Part shown: one piece after another, positions 6,612-9,050 of the stretch
Position numbering within the stretch: the first letter of the stretch is position 1
Layout of the letters: each line of letters opens with the position of its first letter
Assembly (NCBI GenBank): GCA_964556885.1
Contig: CAZKYP010000133.1
Coordinates: 1-9,050, forward strand
Direction: 5' to 3'
Length of the DNA: 9,050 bases
From: CAZKYP01 sp964556885
Lineage (GTDB): Bacteria > Planctomycetota > Phycisphaerae > Sedimentisphaerales > Anaerobacaceae
The notes under the pieces: generated by a model
Told to the model about the DNA's origin: nothing
Databases searched by the model: none
Seen by the model: only the letters and a program-made list of their open reading frames with translations
Made by a program: the position numbers and the translations under genes

Positions 6612-6923
6612 TTGAATCGATTGCTGAAAAAAACTGTTCTTATAATTGCGTTTGCATGCCTTGTATCTTCGGCTACCGGCATAACGCTTCAATTGCACTT
6701 GTACAGCCATAAGCATCCACACGAACACGATTCTGATAAATGCAGTATTTGTCAGCAGTTGTTAATCTTCGGCAAGTTCACTGTAAAAACCGGGTTGGAT
6801 ACTATTGATACGGAACAATTCGAGTATCCTGCATATCATCGCCCGGATGAGATACTTGTTTTATCCCGACTGAAACCATTCGATTCACGCCCTCCTCCAT
6901 CGATTCCTCAATTATTTGGCTGA
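6612..6923 (+). CDS. Small DUF2946-like His/Cys-rich membrane-anchored protein
   Basis: The 103-residue protein has an N-terminal hydrophobic segment (about 8-26) that anchors or exports it. A metal-binding cluster follows: H29, then HKHPHEHDSDKCSICQQL (33-50) with four more His and a CxxC. The C-terminal end contains SRPPPS (92-97). A membrane segment, a His string, CxxCQ and an Arg-Pro-Pro tail are the layout of DUF2946-type proteins, often found beside metal transport genes. No ATG lies in frame; the TTG at 6612 is the best start, with a weak GGTG-type site at 6601-6606. It lies 30 nt after the Fur-family gene, probably in the same operon. A periplasmic metal chaperone or sensor is plausible but not shown. 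Confidence 0.7.
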   Translation: MNRLLKKTVLIIAFACLVSSATGITLQLHLYSHKHPHEHDSDKCSICQQLLIFGKFTVKTGLDTIDTEQFEYPAYHRPDEILVLSRLKPFDSRPPPSIPQLFG

Positions 6924-6985
6924 ACAGGTTCCGGTACAGAACAGCCATCTCCGGCACTGTTCGTCTATATCGTATTTGAACAGGT
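6921..6985. repeat. Cluster of GAACAG short repeats
   Basis: The 9-mer TGAACAGGT occurs at 6921-6929 (overlapping the stop codon of the preceding gene) and again at 6977-6985. GAACAG also occurs at 6939-6944 and its complement CTGTTC at 6957-6962, the latter two forming a 6-bp stem with a 12-nt loop. No T-run follows, so it does not look like an intrinsic terminator. It may be a binding-site cluster or chance. Confidence 0.3.
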
Positions 6986-6998
6986 CGACTAACTATCT

Positions 6999-7013
6999 TT
7001 TCTATGATAGAAA
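6999..7013. promoter_or_regulatory. 15-bp 7-1-7 palindrome upstream of the His-rich secreted gene
   Basis: TTTCTATGATAGAAA is a perfect inverted repeat of 7-bp arms around one G, ending 44 nt before the ATG at 7058. The layout is Fur-like, but the sequence differs from the operators at 5375 and 5436. I see no clear promoter with standard spacing here. The 134 nt between the two genes hold this site and the GAACAG repeats. Confidence 0.3.
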
Positions 7014-7057
7014 GTGAGACTATCACGTTTATCCATTGTCGAAGAAAGAGAGTATTT

Positions 7058-7804
7058 ATGTTTAGGAATATAGTATACTTCATCATTGTTGCAGCAATTT
7101 TTTGCATCTCGAACACGGCATTTTCAGCGCACTCCGTGGCACATACCCATATAGGTATAAATCCCACCTGGCGGCCGCTCGACTGGAGCACTCCAGGTGA
7201 CGGTTTCATCGATACCGATCCGACCGATGACAACAAGCTCTGGTTTTTCTCTGTGCCTCCAGCCCATTATTGTGCTACTCCGGGCTGGCCGAACTGGGAG
7301 CAAACAAACGGTAATACATTCCTTGTTTTGTCGCCGGTGGTGGAAGAAGGTGAACGTATAACAAAGCCCGGCGATCCCGACAAAACGTTATATACATGCA
7401 ATTTCACTTACAGCAAAGACGGCGGTTATGGCGACCCGAATGGTTTTCAGCACCTGGACGGATGGCATTCAGCCGATGGGCCGCAGGGAGCTTGGAACCT
7501 TGAAAGTATTGATGCTAACACAGTACCTGCCTGGGATATCTATATACAGCGGGAACAAACAAGCTCGAACCTCGACGAGGACGATTTCTTTACTTTATTG
7601 CCCGATGATACNNNNNNNNNNNNNNNNNNNNNNNNNNNNNNNNNNNNNNNNNNNNNNNNNNNNNNNNNNNNNNNNNNNNNNNNNNNNNNNNNNNNNNNNN
7701 NNNNNNNNNNNATTCTCATCGAGCACTGGGGCTTGTCCGGTATCTATAACGGTGAGGATTCAGAGCTGCATGACCACGAGCATGAGGATGGTGAAGACCA
7801 TTGA
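7058..7804 (+). CDS. Secreted His-rich protein, all3515-like (interrupted by assembly gap)
   Basis: The protein starts with a signal peptide (hydrophobic 5-20, likely cleavage after AFS, residue 23). The mature start AHSVAHTHIGINPTW has three His in seven residues. The body is rich in Trp, Asp and Gly, with LWFFSVPPAH (61-70), YTCNFTYSKDGGYGDPNGFQHLDGWHSADGP (112-142) and AWDIYIQRE (158-166). After the gap, the C-terminal part ends in HDHEHEDGEDH. From memory it resembles the secreted Zur-repressed all3515 family of cyanobacteria; I could not verify this by search. The ATG at 7058 follows AAAGAGAG; an upstream ATG at 7004 would put 18 non-signal residues in front and is less likely. The 100 N make length and frame continuity unknown, so the two parts could even be separate genes. 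A role in extracellular zinc binding is inference. Confidence 0.7.
   Translation: MFRNIVYFIIVAAIFCISNTAFSAHSVAHTHIGINPTWRPLDWSTPGDGFIDTDPTDDNKLWFFSVPPAHYCATPGWPNWEQTNGNTFLVLSPVVEEGERITKPGDPDKTLYTCNFTYSKDGGYGDPNGFQHLDGWHSADGPQGAWNLESIDANTVPAWDIYIQREQTSSNLDEDDFFTLLPDDXXXXXXXXXXXXXXXXXXXXXXXXXXXXXXXXXXILIEHWGLSGIYNGEDSELHDHEHEDGEDH
7612..7711. other. Assembly gap of 100 N
   Basis: Exactly 100 N replace unknown sequence inside the His-rich secreted gene. A round 100 is the usual placeholder for a scaffold join of unknown length, so real DNA here may be shorter or longer. The 5' part reads to LLPDD before the gap; the 3' part reads from ILIEHWG after it. Confidence 0.98.
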
Positions 7805-7833
7805 ACATATCGGCAGGAAAGGAAGTGATTATC

Positions 7834-8562
7834 TTGAAAACGGTATTCTGTAAATCAAGAACAAAGCCAAGGAGGGCTTTTACTCTTATCGAACTATTGG
7901 TCGTTATTGCTATTATCGCCCTGCTGATGGGCATTCTTATGCCCGCCCTGAACAGGGTCCGCAAACAGGCGAAAAAGATTGCCTGTTTGAGTAACATGCG
8001 CCAGATGGGTCTCGCTCTGAACACCTATCTGCCCGATTCGAATTACCGGCTGCCTCCAAGCTCATGTCACTGCGTGGACCCGAACGACCACTGGCTGCAC
8101 ATCCTTGCCGGCTATACCCGCGAGCAACTGCTTTTTCGCTGTCCCGCCGATACCGCGAAAATATTTGTGGACTGGAACAGGCCCCTTGCGGACCAGGACG
8201 GTGCCCGATATTCAAGTTTCGCCGTCAACGCGCTGGTTGACCCCATACATTATCGCTACGGTGCAAGTTCCAATCGCTACAATAATGTGAACATAATCCG
8301 TCACCCTGCCAACTGCATCTGGATAAGCGAAGCACCGGATACGGAGAGTTTTAATCTGGCCGACCATATTCACCCGGAATCATGGGAAGGTTCCATTGAG
8401 TACGCCAAACAATATGTCGCCTGGGACCGGCATGTGGGCACGTCGAATTATTTATTTGCAGATGGACACGCAGAGAATCTTGAGTTCGAGCAGACTTATA
8501 ACTGGCCCGGCACATGTTTCTGGTACCCGGAGTCGGCTCCGGTCTGGCCTGAGAATCCCTGA
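7834..8562 (+). CDS. Prepilin-like (type II pseudopilin) protein with H-X9-DG motif
   Basis: The protein is processed by prepilin peptidase and inserted through its N-terminal helix. From the TTG at 7834 it has 242 residues: a 15-residue basic leader ending KPRRA, then FTLIELLVVIAIIALLMGILMPAL with the conserved Glu at +5. Ala replaces the usual Gly before the cleavage site, common in planctomycete members. The C-terminal motif H200-X9-D210-G211 (HVGTSNYLFADG) defines the H-X9-DG prepilin class, very numerous in this phylum. AAAGGAA lies nine nt before the TTG. In-frame GTG 7825 or TTG 7801, the latter overlapping the preceding stop (TTGA), are alternatives. It lies between two exported-protein genes in a metal-regulated context, so it may help to display or export them; that is inference. 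Confidence 0.85.
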   Translation: MKTVFCKSRTKPRRAFTLIELLVVIAIIALLMGILMPALNRVRKQAKKIACLSNMRQMGLALNTYLPDSNYRLPPSSCHCVDPNDHWLHILAGYTREQLLFRCPADTAKIFVDWNRPLADQDGARYSSFAVNALVDPIHYRYGASSNRYNNVNIIRHPANCIWISEAPDTESFNLADHIHPESWEGSIEYAKQYVAWDRHVGTSNYLFADGHAENLEFEQTYNWPGTCFWYPESAPVWPENP

Positions 8563-8583
8563 CAATCATAAGGAGTATTAAAA

Positions 8584-9050
8584 GTGAAATTTTTTAAGTT
8601 TACGATAAGTGCGGCAATGGTTCTGATTGTTTCTGCAGCTACCTTTGCCGATTGCCCGCTCGATCATTTAATAATCGGCCGCAACAGGGATGGCATTCCG
8701 GATACCGAGGATGACTGGAAGTTATTCGTGGATTGCGGCCAGAAATACCGACATAGCGGCTCCGAGGATTATGAGAACTGGTTTTATCCCCTGCATGAGA
8801 GCATTTTTTCCAGCTATCGGTACAGGCTCGGCGAGCCGGGATTCGATGTTTATCAGGCGTCCGGGACCGCAGGCAGCGTGTACGATCCAAACCGGGCTTT
8901 GGTCGGCGAGCCGGATATTGATTACAGGATAATTGTGGAATGTCTGTCTATATCACCTGGACTGCGGCTTGTTCATAAAGAATATCCCGAGTTTACGATA
9001 GACCAGGCGGGACAATATTTTAATCACAGCTATGTCCATAAATTACGCAA
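8584..9050 (+). CDS. Exported protein of unknown function, GTG start, C-terminus cut by window edge
   Basis: I do not recognise this protein. The reading frame is open from the GTG at 8584 to the window end (155 residues). A strong AAGGAG (8570-8575) stands eight nt before the GTG. Residues 1-22 form a signal peptide (MKFFKF, hydrophobic core, cleavage after TFA), giving a mature start DCPLDHLIIG. NRDGIPDTEDD (34-44) resembles the calcium-binding core of thrombospondin type-3 repeats (DGxxDxxDD). Cys residues at 24, 51 and 120 may form disulfides. Several His are spread through it (28, 57, 71, 131, 148, 152). It starts 21 nt after the prepilin-like gene, so it is probably in the same operon and under the same metal control. 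Confidence 0.72.
   Translation, partial: MKFFKFTISAAMVLIVSAATFADCPLDHLIIGRNRDGIPDTEDDWKLFVDCGQKYRHSGSEDYENWFYPLHESIFSSYRYRLGEPGFDVYQASGTAGSVYDPNRALVGEPDIDYRIIVECLSISPGLRLVHKEYPEFTIDQAGQYFNHSYVHKLR

Noticed and set aside
6939..6962. GAACAG...CTGTTC stem as a terminator of the DUF2946-like gene
   Set aside because: The 12-nt loop, short stem and lack of a following T-run argue against termination; it is listed only as part of a repeat cluster.
7004..7057. N-terminal extension of the His-rich secreted protein from ATG 7004
   Set aside because: It would place 18 polar/charged residues before a clear signal peptide, and overlaps a perfect palindrome; ATG 7058 has a better ribosome-binding site.
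6802..7236. Minus-strand ORF of 144 codons across the 6924-7057 spacer
   Set aside because: It overlaps two plus-strand genes that have clear export signals, and its protein shows no recognisable domain or ribosome-binding site.
7801..7833. Start of the prepilin-like protein at TTG 7801 (TTGA overlap with the preceding stop)
   Set aside because: Possible, but TTG 7834 has AAAGGAA at good spacing and yields a normal-length prepilin leader.

Overview
The window most resembles a Planctomycetota genome, probably Phycisphaerae and Sedimentisphaerales-like. The signs are a prepilin-like protein with an RRA-FTLIE cleavage site and a C-terminal H-X9-DG motif, a run of secreted His-rich proteins, and the style of its RibF and PstB proteins. 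No rRNA or marker gene is present, so this is inference. A run of exactly 100 N (7612-7711) shows that it is a draft or metagenome scaffold.

Left half, minus strand. Reading leftwards from about 5200 there is a DUF2490-type outer-membrane beta-barrel gene, then pstS, pstC, pstA and pstB (high-affinity phosphate ABC uptake). Spacings are -1 to 33 nt, so this is almost certainly one operon. No phoU follows pstB. After 119 nt comes ribF (flavokinase/FAD synthetase), cut by the window edge.

Centre, 5105-5466. This is an AT-rich divergent promoter region. On the pst side a TATAAT box sits directly below a tandem 8-bp repeat. On the other side a sigma70-type promoter (TTGCAT, 17 bp, TATGAT) is bracketed by two palindromes built from the same 10-bp half-site, ATATGCAACT. 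The first palindrome is perfect over 23 bp and has the 7-1-7 core typical of Fur-superfamily operators.

Right half, plus strand. This looks like a metal-responsive, probably zinc (Zur-type), locus. It encodes, in order: an unrecognised His-rich polytopic membrane protein with an internal duplication; a Fur-family regulator with Zur-like features; a small DUF2946-like His/Cys protein; a secreted His-rich protein that recalls the Zur-repressed all3515 family of cyanobacteria (interrupted by the assembly gap); an H-X9-DG prepilin-like protein; and the start of another exported protein with a GTG start. The regulator in the operon, the two operators over the promoter, and the repeated His-rich segments together suggest an autoregulated zinc acquisition or surface-handling system. 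The membrane protein is the most novel component.
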